This document shows, piece by piece, positions 42,079-50,000 of a stretch of DNA of 50,000 nucleotides. The notes under the pieces are model-generated. The model had not been told where the DNA came from, searched no databases, and saw only the letters and a list, made by a program, of their open reading frames with translations. A program made the position numbers and the translations under genes. The DNA is taken from the NCBI GenBank assembly GCA_022826805.1, contig JAJDUH010000023.1, positions 1-50,000 of the forward strand, written 5' to 3'. Source of the DNA: Candidatus Poribacteria bacterium. Lineage in GTDB: Bacteria; Poribacteria; WGA-4E; WGA-3G. Position 1 is the first letter of the stretch. The number at the start of each line of letters is the position of its first letter.

Positions 42079-43521
42079 TTACACCTCAACGCGCACAAAT
42101 GCAAGATACGCACCTGACAAAAGCACTACAGCAAACAGTCCCAACAACAATAACTCCATTGCTCTATTATTAAAATCCTTACTGAGACTCAGGGCATCTT
42201 CAAACTTCGGGACTGCTTCTGAGTTGACAGGCTTCTGCGACATGCCTTCACGAACACCTATGATATGAAGGCTTTCAGGGTCGCCTCTATCGGTATCGAT
42301 GACAAACTCACGGAGTTGTCGGGCGTAACGTTGTGTATTTTCGACAAATTGCAAATGTCGCTCAAATCCGGTTCCAGCAAACGCTTCAATAAGGTGCTGC
42401 AGCAATGTAGCCGGTGAGATGCTGGTGATGGCACGGGCGCGGTGCACCTGAGAACTCCGGTACTTTAATTGTTCTTCCTGCCAGCGTTCCCGTCTTTCAG
42501 CGTTTTCGGTATAAAAACCGCTTTTTCCCCTTAACGTCCTGTCATCTAATTCACTCGACCAGAGCTGTTCGCGGTATTTATCCCATAAGTCCTCTTGAGC
42601 TGGGTTGCGTTGCTTCCAAAATTCATCAAAGGACTCGGCAGGTGAGAAACTGCTTGCAATTGAAGCGAGGGTACTGGGCATAAAAGCGACAAAGGTTACC
42701 CACGTCAAAAGCAGTATCATCAGACTCACCGCGCTCCGTTGCACGCGTGTAGAGACCAACAGCCCTAACGCCAGAAACAGACTCGTGTACAAAAGCGCGA
42801 GACAGAAAATGATACCTAAACGTCCCCATGCCTCTGTCGGCAGGTGAACGGTATTTGCAGTAGAAATTAACAAAAGGTTCACCAACACAGCCAGTGTAAA
42901 CGGGATGCTAATACTGAGCAACGCCCCTAAGAACTTGCCGATAAGGACGGTGTGCCGCGGAATTGAATTTGCCAACATCAATCGGAGTGTGCCGTGCTCG
43001 CGTTCACCGGAGATGGCATCAAAAGTGAATAAGAGTGCCAGCAAACTTAAGACGTAACCGATGATGAATGTCCAATCCACTTGTGAAACGTCCGGTCCAA
43101 CGCCCTTGTTCTGGAGATTGGCATCTGGATACGACAGGGTCCAGATACCTTGGAGTACCACCTTCTCTTCATTTGAATCGGGCACGAACATAGTCATGAA
43201 CACATATGGTTCGTCCACTTCGATCGTATCTGGTAAAACGGGTTCACTTCCGTTTGCACAGAAGTGAAGCGGAGACGGCTTTTTGTAGAAGTTTCCCGGT
43301 CCGTATTGTGTCAGTTTATAGAGGCTTTCATCGGCATGAGCCGTTAAGCGATTCAAAGATTCGGTGGCAGCGTTCTGATACCTCTGTACCCGTTTTGGAT
43401 GCTCTCGGAGATGCCTAACGGCATTGGTTACCATCAATGTCAGCAACAATACAGTTGTTAGGGCGAATCGGAGGCTATTCAGATTATCGTAGATTTCACG
43501 TTTCGTGATATGCCAAATCAT
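42079..43521 (-). CDS. ABC-2 type transporter permease, subunit A
   Basis: A 480-residue polytopic membrane protein. First helix: IWHITKREIYDNLNSLRFALTTVLLLTLMVTNAV. A large periplasmic loop (about 40-170) follows, then five or six helices (VDWTFIIGYVLSLLALLFTFDAISGEREHGTLRLMLANSIPR...). The segment FDAISGEREHGTLRLML is the typical ABC-2 permease coupling loop. It is a close paralogue of 45332-46753 (same N-terminus and the same ISPATLLQHLIEAFAGTGFERHLQFVENTQ region). No ATPase gene is adjacent. Such DUF3526-like permeases usually export small molecules or assemble with GldA-type ATPases; the substrate is unknown. The gene lies last in the run of four. Confidence 0.85.
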   Translation of the reverse strand: MIWHITKREIYDNLNSLRFALTTVLLLTLMVTNAVRHLREHPKRVQRYQNAATESLNRLTAHADESLYKLTQYGPGNFYKKPSPLHFCANGSEPVLPDTIEVDEPYVFMTMFVPDSNEEKVVLQGIWTLSYPDANLQNKGVGPDVSQVDWTFIIGYVLSLLALLFTFDAISGEREHGTLRLMLANSIPRHTVLIGKFLGALLSISIPFTLAVLVNLLLISTANTVHLPTEAWGRLGIIFCLALLYTSLFLALGLLVSTRVQRSAVSLMILLLTWVTFVAFMPSTLASIASSFSPAESFDEFWKQRNPAQEDLWDKYREQLWSSELDDRTLRGKSGFYTENAERRERWQEEQLKYRSSQVHRARAITSISPATLLQHLIEAFAGTGFERHLQFVENTQRYARQLREFVIDTDRGDPESLHIIGVREGMSQKPVNSEAVPKFEDALSLSKDFNNRAMELLLLGLFAVVLLSGAYLAFVRVEV

Positions 43522-43562
43522 TTTATTATAGTGAATTCCATAATTAATTGGACACTTCTTTT

Positions 43563-43585
43563 GTAGCGCAAACTTTTAGTTTGCG
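43563..43585. repeat. REP-like hairpin with GTAG
   Basis: GTAG (43563-43566) is followed by CGCAAAC-TTTTA-GTTTGCG, a perfect seven-pair stem. A degenerate short tandem repeat fills 43655-43770, ending 30 bp from the next gene. Confidence 0.72.
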
Positions 43586-43801
43586 TCCCACCCCTACACG
43601 CAAACGAACAGGAATCCGTGCCAAATGTTCACATATTTTCGGGCTTTACTATAATTCTCAGTTCTCAGTACGCTCACTGCGTTCGCTTTCAGTTTTCAGT
43701 ACTGCGGGGTTCTGGCATCAAAGACCAACGTAATCACCACGAGGTTTAACTGACAACTGACAACTGAAAAGGTTGCGGAGCAACCCGGACTTATAACTAT
43801 C

Positions 43802-45328
43802 CTACACCTCACTCCTGACGAAAATCAGAAATATTATCGTAAATAAGGTTAGGTTAATCATCAGCAATAATGATAAATCCGGTAAGGCTCTTTTTGCATT
43901 TATGCCTATGTCACTTCTTTGAAAGGAAAACCGAGGGAGTGCATCCCAGTCGGCTGTGCCTTGATCGGCAGCAAACCATTGTCGCGATTCAAATATCCTT
44001 TCGTCATAGAAATAGTCAAGAACTGCGCGCCGGTAACGTTGAACCGCGCTGAAAAAGTCTTGAATACCCGCTAAGTCGGTGCCTGTCCAAGCTTCCGTTG
44101 CTGCATCATACAACCCGACGGGTGAAAACCTTAGCAACCTTCGACCGAGATTCGCAGGTTGGATGTAGATAGCCTCTAATGCCGGTTTCCGGACAAGCCA
44201 TGTTTGTTGGACGGTATCAACGACCTCTCTATTATAGAAGCCGTAATAGTTCTGTACGTGTGGTACCTGTGGCTCAGATGCTGCTCCAATTTTTCCGGCG
44301 TAGAATCCGGTTTGGTAGAAATAGAGTAATATTGTGGGTTTGTCTTCAGTCGTTTCGAAGGTATATTCACCGCCTTCTAAGCTAAATCCATGACCTTCAC
44401 CGCCACGCGATAGGGGACCTAAGACGGCATCATTGCGGAGAAAATGCTTATTTTCCCTATCCAATTTTTCCCACATCTGTTTGATGTGATTGTAGACAGA
44501 TATTTTCGCGTCCGGTTTTGGCGTGACTTCAACAGCGGTAAGAATCAAATTTGGATACACAAGCACTAAGAATCCCCAGACGAACATGCAAAGCATGAGG
44601 GCAGTGCTGGTTCGACGCGTCATCGCAGAGATGCACATGCCGATGAGGTAGAACAGCGACACATAAAGCAGTGATGTCAGGACAATCCCACCGATGCGAA
44701 GAAATTCATCTGTGTTCAAGGAAATCACAGGAGATGTTGTCAGCAAAATTATAGACAGGAGAAGGCTTATCAGCAACGGCACCAGTAGGCACAGCATCGC
44801 GCTGATGTACTTGGCAAATAGAATGTCTCCGCGCCGGATTGGATGCGTCAGGACAAGGCGTAATGTGCCGCGCTCACGTTCGCCAGCGAGCGCATCGTAC
44901 GCGAAAATCAGGGCGAGGAGACTCAGGATCCCCTGAAAAACAAGCGCGATATCAATTGAAGTGAAAAGATTGAGAAACGGATTATTCGTCCTGTGCTTCT
45001 CCGCATCCCAAATTGTTGGTACAAACCCGTGGTATACGTTAATTTTGTTCCCTACCTGCTTATCTAATCCCAGATTGAAAATACTCAACGGGTTGGGTGG
45101 GCGATGGACAACTAATTCTCCAGCGTAACGAGCATAGGTTTTTTCTTCGCGCAATCTCTGGTGACTTTCCTTGGTTGCCGTGTTATAAGCCGTGAGTCGT
45201 TGTTCATAGTCCTTGAGGAGCACAATAGTATTGGCGACCACAAGCAACAATGTAATGAAAACTGCTGCAGCAAATCGAAATGTCATCAGATTGTCGAGGA
45301 GTTCTCGGCGGATAAGTGTTATTAGCAT
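43802..45328 (-). CDS. ABC-2 type transporter permease, subunit B
   Basis: A 508-residue membrane protein. N-terminus: LITLIRRELLDNLMTFRFAAAVFITLLLVVANTIVLL; a large external region (about 40-130), then helices with FAYDALAGERERGTLRLVLTHPIRRGDILFAKYISAMLC. It is a paralogue of 46801-48306. It starts three bases before the stop of the upstream A-type gene, so these two are translationally close. Together A and B probably form a heterodimeric export channel. An ATPase partner is not in the window. Confidence 0.86.
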   Translation of the reverse strand: MLITLIRRELLDNLMTFRFAAAVFITLLLVVANTIVLLKDYEQRLTAYNTATKESHQRLREEKTYARYAGELVVHRPPNPLSIFNLGLDKQVGNKINVYHGFVPTIWDAEKHRTNNPFLNLFTSIDIALVFQGILSLLALIFAYDALAGERERGTLRLVLTHPIRRGDILFAKYISAMLCLLVPLLISLLLSIILLTTSPVISLNTDEFLRIGGIVLTSLLYVSLFYLIGMCISAMTRRTSTALMLCMFVWGFLVLVYPNLILTAVEVTPKPDAKISVYNHIKQMWEKLDRENKHFLRNDAVLGPLSRGGEGHGFSLEGGEYTFETTEDKPTILLYFYQTGFYAGKIGAASEPQVPHVQNYYGFYNREVVDTVQQTWLVRKPALEAIYIQPANLGRRLLRFSPVGLYDAATEAWTGTDLAGIQDFFSAVQRYRRAVLDYFYDERIFESRQWFAADQGTADWDALPRFSFQRSDIGINAKRALPDLSLLLMINLTLFTIIFLIFVRSEV

Positions 45329-45331
45329 CTG

Positions 45332-46753
45332 TCAAACCTCAACGCGTACGAACGCAAGATACGCCCCGGATAGAAGGACTATAACAAATAACGTTAGTAA
45401 CAATAAATCTATCGCGGCTGTGTTGAAATCCTTATCGAGATTCAGTGTGTCTTCAAATTTGGGGATCGCCTCTGGGTTGACGGGCTTTTGTGACATGCCT
45501 TTGCGAACACCAAAGATGTGAAGGCTCTCCGGATCGGCATTATCAGTGTCAACGATGAATGTCCGAAATTGTCGGGTATAAGATTGAACGTTCTCTAAGA
45601 ATTGTAGATGCCGCTCGAAACCTGTTCCAGCGAAGGATTCGAGGAGGTGTTGAGCAATCGAGACGGGTGAAATTCGGGTTATGGTGCGCGCTCGGTTCAT
45701 CTGAGAGATCTGTTGCCGTAGGAATTCTTCGTGCAAACGTTCTTGCTGTTCTGCGTCTCTGGTGATAATCTCACTGCCCAATTGTATTTTTTTCATTAAA
45801 TCCTCAGGTGTGTCATCCGGAGAGATGTAATATCTACTCAAGAGTTCGTTGATTGCGTCGTCAAGTTGCGAAGAGCGTTCCCGAAATTCATCGGAGGACA
45901 TGGGCGATGAAAAACCACCAGCAATGGAAGCAAGCGTGTTCGGCATAAAAATAACAAAGGTGACCCAGACTAAGAGAAGTATCACAAGGCTCACGGCACT
46001 ACGTTGCACACGCGCCGACACGAGTAAGCCTAACGCCAGAAAGAGACAGGTGTACAGAAGCGCGATAAAAAAGATAATGCCTAAACGACTCCATGTCTCA
46101 GGAACGAGATACACATCACTTGATGTGGAAATCACCAAAAGATTCATTAACACAGCAAGCGTAAACGGAATACTAATACTGATCAGCGCGCCTAAGAATT
46201 TACCAATCAGGACAGTGTGGCGTGGGATTGCATTCGCCAACATCAATCGTAGTGTGCCGCGTTCGCGTTCGCTGGAGACAGCATCAAAGGTGAAGAGAAG
46301 GGCAATAAGGCTAAGCACATAGCCGATGATAAAGCCCCAATCGACCTGGGGAACCTCTGTGCGGACATTTCGCGAGTTAGGCGTAACCGGTGGATGTGCC
46401 AGTATCCAGAAACTTTCTAAGTCTTCGGATCCCCAGCGGTGATAACCGGCTTGTACCCTATCTGGCAAAAAGCGTTCTCCGCCGTCTGCGCAGAAACGTA
46501 GGGGAGATGGCATTTTGTGAAGATATCCAGGACCTTGTTCGGCAAGCTTATATAAGCTATCAGCGGCATCAGATTTTAAGATGTTTTGTCCTTCAACAAT
46601 ATCATCGCGATATCCCTGTAGTTGCTTTGGGTGCTCTCGGAGATGGACAGCGGCGTTGGTTAACATCAAACCTATAAGCAGAACTGTTGTGAGTACGAAT
46701 CGGAGGCTATTCAGATTATCGTAGAGTTCGCGTTTTGCGATATGCCAAATCAT
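45332..46753 (-). CDS. ABC-2 type transporter permease, subunit A paralogue
   Basis: A 473-residue permease with the same helices and loops as 42079-43521 (opening IWHIAKRELYDNLNSLRFVLTTVLLIGLMLTNAAVHL; coupling loop FDAVSSERERGTLRLMLANAIPR; EFIT-like tail SGAYLAFVRVEV). The A copies share the end SGAYLAFVRVEV exactly. It sits 3 bp before the B copy 43802-45328 and 47 bp after the B copy 46801-48306. Confidence 0.86.
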   Translation of the reverse strand: MIWHIAKRELYDNLNSLRFVLTTVLLIGLMLTNAAVHLREHPKQLQGYRDDIVEGQNILKSDAADSLYKLAEQGPGYLHKMPSPLRFCADGGERFLPDRVQAGYHRWGSEDLESFWILAHPPVTPNSRNVRTEVPQVDWGFIIGYVLSLIALLFTFDAVSSERERGTLRLMLANAIPRHTVLIGKFLGALISISIPFTLAVLMNLLVISTSSDVYLVPETWSRLGIIFFIALLYTCLFLALGLLVSARVQRSAVSLVILLLVWVTFVIFMPNTLASIAGGFSSPMSSDEFRERSSQLDDAINELLSRYYISPDDTPEDLMKKIQLGSEIITRDAEQQERLHEEFLRQQISQMNRARTITRISPVSIAQHLLESFAGTGFERHLQFLENVQSYTRQFRTFIVDTDNADPESLHIFGVRKGMSQKPVNPEAIPKFEDTLNLDKDFNTAAIDLLLLTLFVIVLLSGAYLAFVRVEV

Positions 46754-46800
46754 TTTGTAGTTTTCAGTTTTCAGTACGGCAACCCGTACTTATAACTATT

Positions 46801-48306
46801 TTATACCTCACTCTTGATGAAAATCGTAAATATTACGATAAAGAGGACTATATTAATCATCAACAGTAAGAACATATCTGGAAATGCTCGCTTGGCGTTT
46901 GTGTTAACATCTACCCTTTGAAAGGAAAACTGTGGTAGATTGTCCCAATCTGCAGCGCCTTTATCGCCAGAGAACCATTGTCGAGACTCAAAAATCCTTT
47001 TATCGTAAAAATAGTCAATCACTTTTGGTCTGTATTCTCTCGCTGTGTGAAAAAAATCTCGGATACCGTTTAGATCGGTACCTGCCCATGCTTGTGTTGA
47101 GGCATCATATAGACCTACTGGCGAGAGTTTCAACCAGATTCTCTCTACATTTGCAGGTTGAACGAAAATGTTCTCAAGAGCGGGCTTTCGGATGCCCCAT
47201 GTTTTTTCTGCTGTATCGATGACTTGAGGAACGAGGAATCGGTAATAATTCTGGGCATGAGGTACTTGAGGTTCGTTTTCCTTTATAAGGTCTTCCATGT
47301 GTAAAATACTTCGATAGGTATACATGAGTATTGATGGACGTACATGAAAGTGGTGGGCATGCCATCCTGCTGTAAGCATGTTAAAACTGGGATTCTCTCC
47401 GGGCCAAGCGTCATTCTTAAGGAACTGTTTGCGTTCTCTATCGAATTCTTCCCACATCTGTTCCATTTGGCTGAAAGCAGATGCGGTGCGTGCTTGTGAA
47501 GCCTCGGTATCTGGAATTGCCGCAAGAATCATATTTGGGTAGACCAGCACCCAAAAGCCCCAGACAAACATTGACAGCATCAAGGCGGTGCTTGTTCGGC
47601 GGGTTGTCGCTGAAATCAACATGCCGATAAGGTAAAATATAGATAGATAGGCAACAGATGCTAAAAATATACCACCGATTCTCAGGCAATCATCGGTATT
47701 CAGAGAAATAGAAGTAGCAGTTATTAGCAAGATCACGGCGAGGATCAGACTCATCAGCAACGGCACGAGCAGGCAGAGCATTGCACTAATGTATTTGGCA
47801 AGTAGAATATATCCGCGACCAATAGGATGCGTCAAGACTAAACGTAATGTCCCTGCCTCGTATTCCCCGGCAAGGGTATCATAAGCGAAAATCAGCGCGA
47901 GTAGACTCAAAATAACCTGAAAAATAAATACGATATCCATTGAGGCGTACATGCGCATGAACGAATTAGTCGAACCGTGCATTGTAGCGTCCCACAACGA
48001 TGGAACGAACCCATAAGATATTGAAACCTGATTTCCGAGTTGCTTATCGAACCCAATGTCGAAAATGCTTAGCGGGTTAGGGGGACGGTCAACTTGTAGT
48101 TTCCCAGCCGAGTAGGTTTTTCTCTCCAGCATTTGCTGCCGATGGGCTTTGAGCGCAGCATTATAGTCTGTCAATCGTCGCTCGTAGTCTTGAATAAGCA
48201 CTGCGGTATTTGCGACCACAAGCAACAGCATAATGAAGACGGCTGCGGCGAAACGGAATGTCATTAGGTTGTCGAGGAGTTCTCGACGGATGAGTGTTAA
48301 TAGCAT
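46801..48306 (-). CDS. ABC-2 type transporter permease, subunit B paralogue
   Basis: A 501-residue permease starting at ATG 48306 with AAGGGGA eight bases upstream. It shares with 43802-45328 the N-terminal LTLIRRELLDNLMTFRFAAAVFI and the coupling loop FAYDTLAGEYEAGTLRLVLTHPIGRG. It is the first gene of the run B-A-B-A read on the minus strand. The gene ends FIVIFTIFIKSEV, similar to the FRSEV end of its paralogue. Confidence 0.86.
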   Translation of the reverse strand: MLLTLIRRELLDNLMTFRFAAAVFIMLLLVVANTAVLIQDYERRLTDYNAALKAHRQQMLERKTYSAGKLQVDRPPNPLSIFDIGFDKQLGNQVSISYGFVPSLWDATMHGSTNSFMRMYASMDIVFIFQVILSLLALIFAYDTLAGEYEAGTLRLVLTHPIGRGYILLAKYISAMLCLLVPLLMSLILAVILLITATSISLNTDDCLRIGGIFLASVAYLSIFYLIGMLISATTRRTSTALMLSMFVWGFWVLVYPNMILAAIPDTEASQARTASAFSQMEQMWEEFDRERKQFLKNDAWPGENPSFNMLTAGWHAHHFHVRPSILMYTYRSILHMEDLIKENEPQVPHAQNYYRFLVPQVIDTAEKTWGIRKPALENIFVQPANVERIWLKLSPVGLYDASTQAWAGTDLNGIRDFFHTAREYRPKVIDYFYDKRIFESRQWFSGDKGAADWDNLPQFSFQRVDVNTNAKRAFPDMFLLLMINIVLFIVIFTIFIKSEV

Positions 48307-48520
48307 TGTGTTTTCCCCTTTTTACAAATTTACCAGTTCTCCGCTTTTTCAGCAAATGTAAAACGCCTTTACTCAGAGTCATTCAATTCACGGTTTTCTA
48401 TCTGTTTTGTGCTGGGGGCGTGATCAGGAAATCCTTCCCCACAAAAGAGAGAGTAGGGATTCGGAGATCCCTCTTACAGAAATTTCAAACCTTGTCCCTC
48501 CTCTACAATCTGTTTTATCA
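48307..48520. other. Intergenic region between the permeases and the WD40 gene
   Basis: No gene, strong promoter or known repeat was identified. A CCCCACAAAAGAG stretch lies near 48437. I see nothing further of note. Confidence 0.5.
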
Positions 48521-50000
48521 CTATTCACCTTTGGATGAACTCTTGAGGATTTCATCCCAATCCCACAAGAGAATTGTGCCATCCATAGCTGTACTAACAA
48601 GCGTTTTACCATCAGATGAAAATGTTAACGTTTCTACGCTTTGTGTGTGCCCATCAAGAGCAACGATCCTATCTCCTGTTGTAACATCCCACAATTGAAT
48701 TGCACCGCGGCCAAGTCCACTAACAAGAATTGCGCTATCTGGTGAAAATACCAACGATTGGGGATATCCCCCGTACGTCGTATTACCTCGTTTATACTCA
48801 TCAGTGTTGACTGATAGAAGTGTACTACCAGTATCTACTTCCCATATACGGATCAGATTATATGTACTGGCAGCGAGCAAGGTGCCATCTGATGAAAAAC
48901 ATAGTGTTAAAATATTCTCAAGGTTCCCTTGTTCTGTCGGTTTCGCGAAGACTGTTAATGCTTTACCGGTTGCAACATTCCACGTTTGGATTCCGCCTTG
49001 ATTGGTCCCACTAACAAGTGTTGTGCCCTCCGGTGAAAACCCCAAAGCAGTAACGCGTGGCATATTGTGAATATCGGCTTCCCAATCAATGAGAGGGATG
49101 TTCAGTTCATCACCGGTTTCTGTATTCCACAAATGAATGCTACCTTTAGAACGGAAAGCTACTATTTTCCCGTCTGGCGAAAAAGTCAGGTCTGAGGGGG
49201 TTTCAATATCCGTAAGGGTCGCCAATTCGCTCCCTGTACTAACATCCGTCAAACGAATCAAAGGAGCTGCCCTCCAAAGAGCGTCGTTGAAATCTGCCTT
49301 GAAGATTACGTTACCCCAAGCATTAACACTGGCGAGTTTCGTTCCATCCGGCGAAAATGCTAAAGTTGCTAACCAATCTCGATCTCCCGCCGTATGAACA
49401 GTGGACTTTTGTGGTGTGTTCAGATTCCAAAATGCGATTTCACCATTAAAGGCGACGCTTACAAGCGTGGAACTCTCTTTAAAAAAAGCCGCCGCTCTTA
49501 CCGACGCTATATGTCCTGTGATATGGGGTAGTAGCAGTGCTCCAGTTCCGGTATGCCAGAACCGTATTGTGCCGTCGGCACTGGTACTGGCAAGCGTGGT
49601 GCCATCTGGTGAAAACGCTAACGCAGTAATACCGTTGACATGTCCAGTGAGTGTCGCGAGTGGCTCACCCGTGGTAATATCCCACAACTGCACTGTTTTA
49701 TTGGTCCCCCCACTTGCGAGTATTTTACTATCGGGTGAAAACGTTATCACATTTGTCCATGGTGCTAGCCCATAACCGGTATGTTTTTTTCAAGGGTAAT
49801 CCATTCGTCGTTATTGCTATCCCATAATCGGATTATATGATTCTTGCTTCCACTGGCGAGGCTCGTGCCATCTGGTGAAAATGCCAATGCTAAGACTTGC
49901 GGATCTTCCCACATATCCGCTGACTTCGCGTGTCCGTCTAGGGTCAATAACTCTTTACCAGTTTTTGCGTCCCGCACCTGTATTTTCCCATCAGCCCATC
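48521..50000 (-). CDS. WD40 repeat protein, partial and frameshifted
   Basis: The gene runs off the right edge: the sequence from 50000 inward reads WADGKIQVRDAKTGKELLTLDGH in frame, then LAFSPDGTSLASGSKNHIIRLWDSN, and stops after EWITLEKNIPVMG near 49765. The same propeller continues in the -1 frame (HTGYGLAPWTNVITFSPDSKILASGG...) to the TAA-type stop at 48521, covering about nine WD40 blades (…TVQLWDITTGEPLATLTGHVNGITALAFSPDG…). The two frames meet at a run of seven A (49784-49790 on the plus strand as T7), read as A AAA AAC. So the break is either an indel, a -1 shift, or a base-call error. No catalytic domain or signal peptide is visible in the part present. Confidence 0.82.

Overview
The window reads as chromosomal DNA of an uncultured Gram-negative bacterium. 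The mix of secreted LamG/carbohydrate-binding proteins, WD40 and beta-propeller proteins, DUF4159, a TonB-dependent receptor, split ABC-2 permeases and a heavy load of short palindromic repeats resembles Candidatus Poribacteria and their relatives. That placement is my inference from gene style, not a phylogenetic test. Nearly all housekeeping genes are intact. Two accessory genes carry single-base frameshifts in homopolymers, which could be real or assembly errors.

Layout. 1-860: 3' end of a 23S rRNA, a 5S rRNA and a terminator. 900-8500: secreted or lipid-anchored proteins (CBM-like, LamG, a large HEFLH metalloprotease with a coupled lipoprotein), a pyridoxamine-oxidase-like protein and an FAD/NAD(P)-binding protein. 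8500-12870 (minus strand): a Tat-exported DUF4159 protein, a membrane-anchored phosphodiester glycosidase and purB. 13000-22900: a defence-like island made of a DUF4258/YgiT toxin-antitoxin pair between two 82-bp direct repeats, a PLD-nuclease/SNF2-helicase fusion, an Eco57I-like adenine methylase with a palindromic repeat expanded in frame, and an uncharacterised protein with a HEPN-like R-x5-H motif. 23100-27000: an orphan gene and a TonB-dependent receptor. 27080-30733: ileS, preceded by what looks like a complete leader-peptide attenuator (promoter, 48-codon ORF ending in an Ile-rich stretch, mutually exclusive antiterminator and terminator). 30955-41115: an exported beta-propeller protein, rpsT (UUG start), rsmB, thiE, thiD, a DUF2203 gene, murJ, hisF and a class IV aminotransferase. 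41190-50000 (minus strand): a frameshifted LamG gene, four ABC-2 permease genes arising from duplication of a two-gene cassette, and a frameshifted WD40 gene that runs off the window.

Most intergenic space is filled by repeats: REP-like hairpins preceded by GTAG, AGC-loop hairpins followed by ATGTCTATA, degenerate (AACTGATA/AACTGACA)n tracts at gene borders, and MITE-like pieces. Several hairpin families keep their arms complementary while the arm sequence changes. I found no transposase, integrase, CRISPR array or tRNA.

The most notable candidates are the ileS attenuator, the helicase/methylase/HEPN island, the repeat colonisation of the methylase gene, and a shared C-terminal W-G-x-x-K motif in three secreted proteins.
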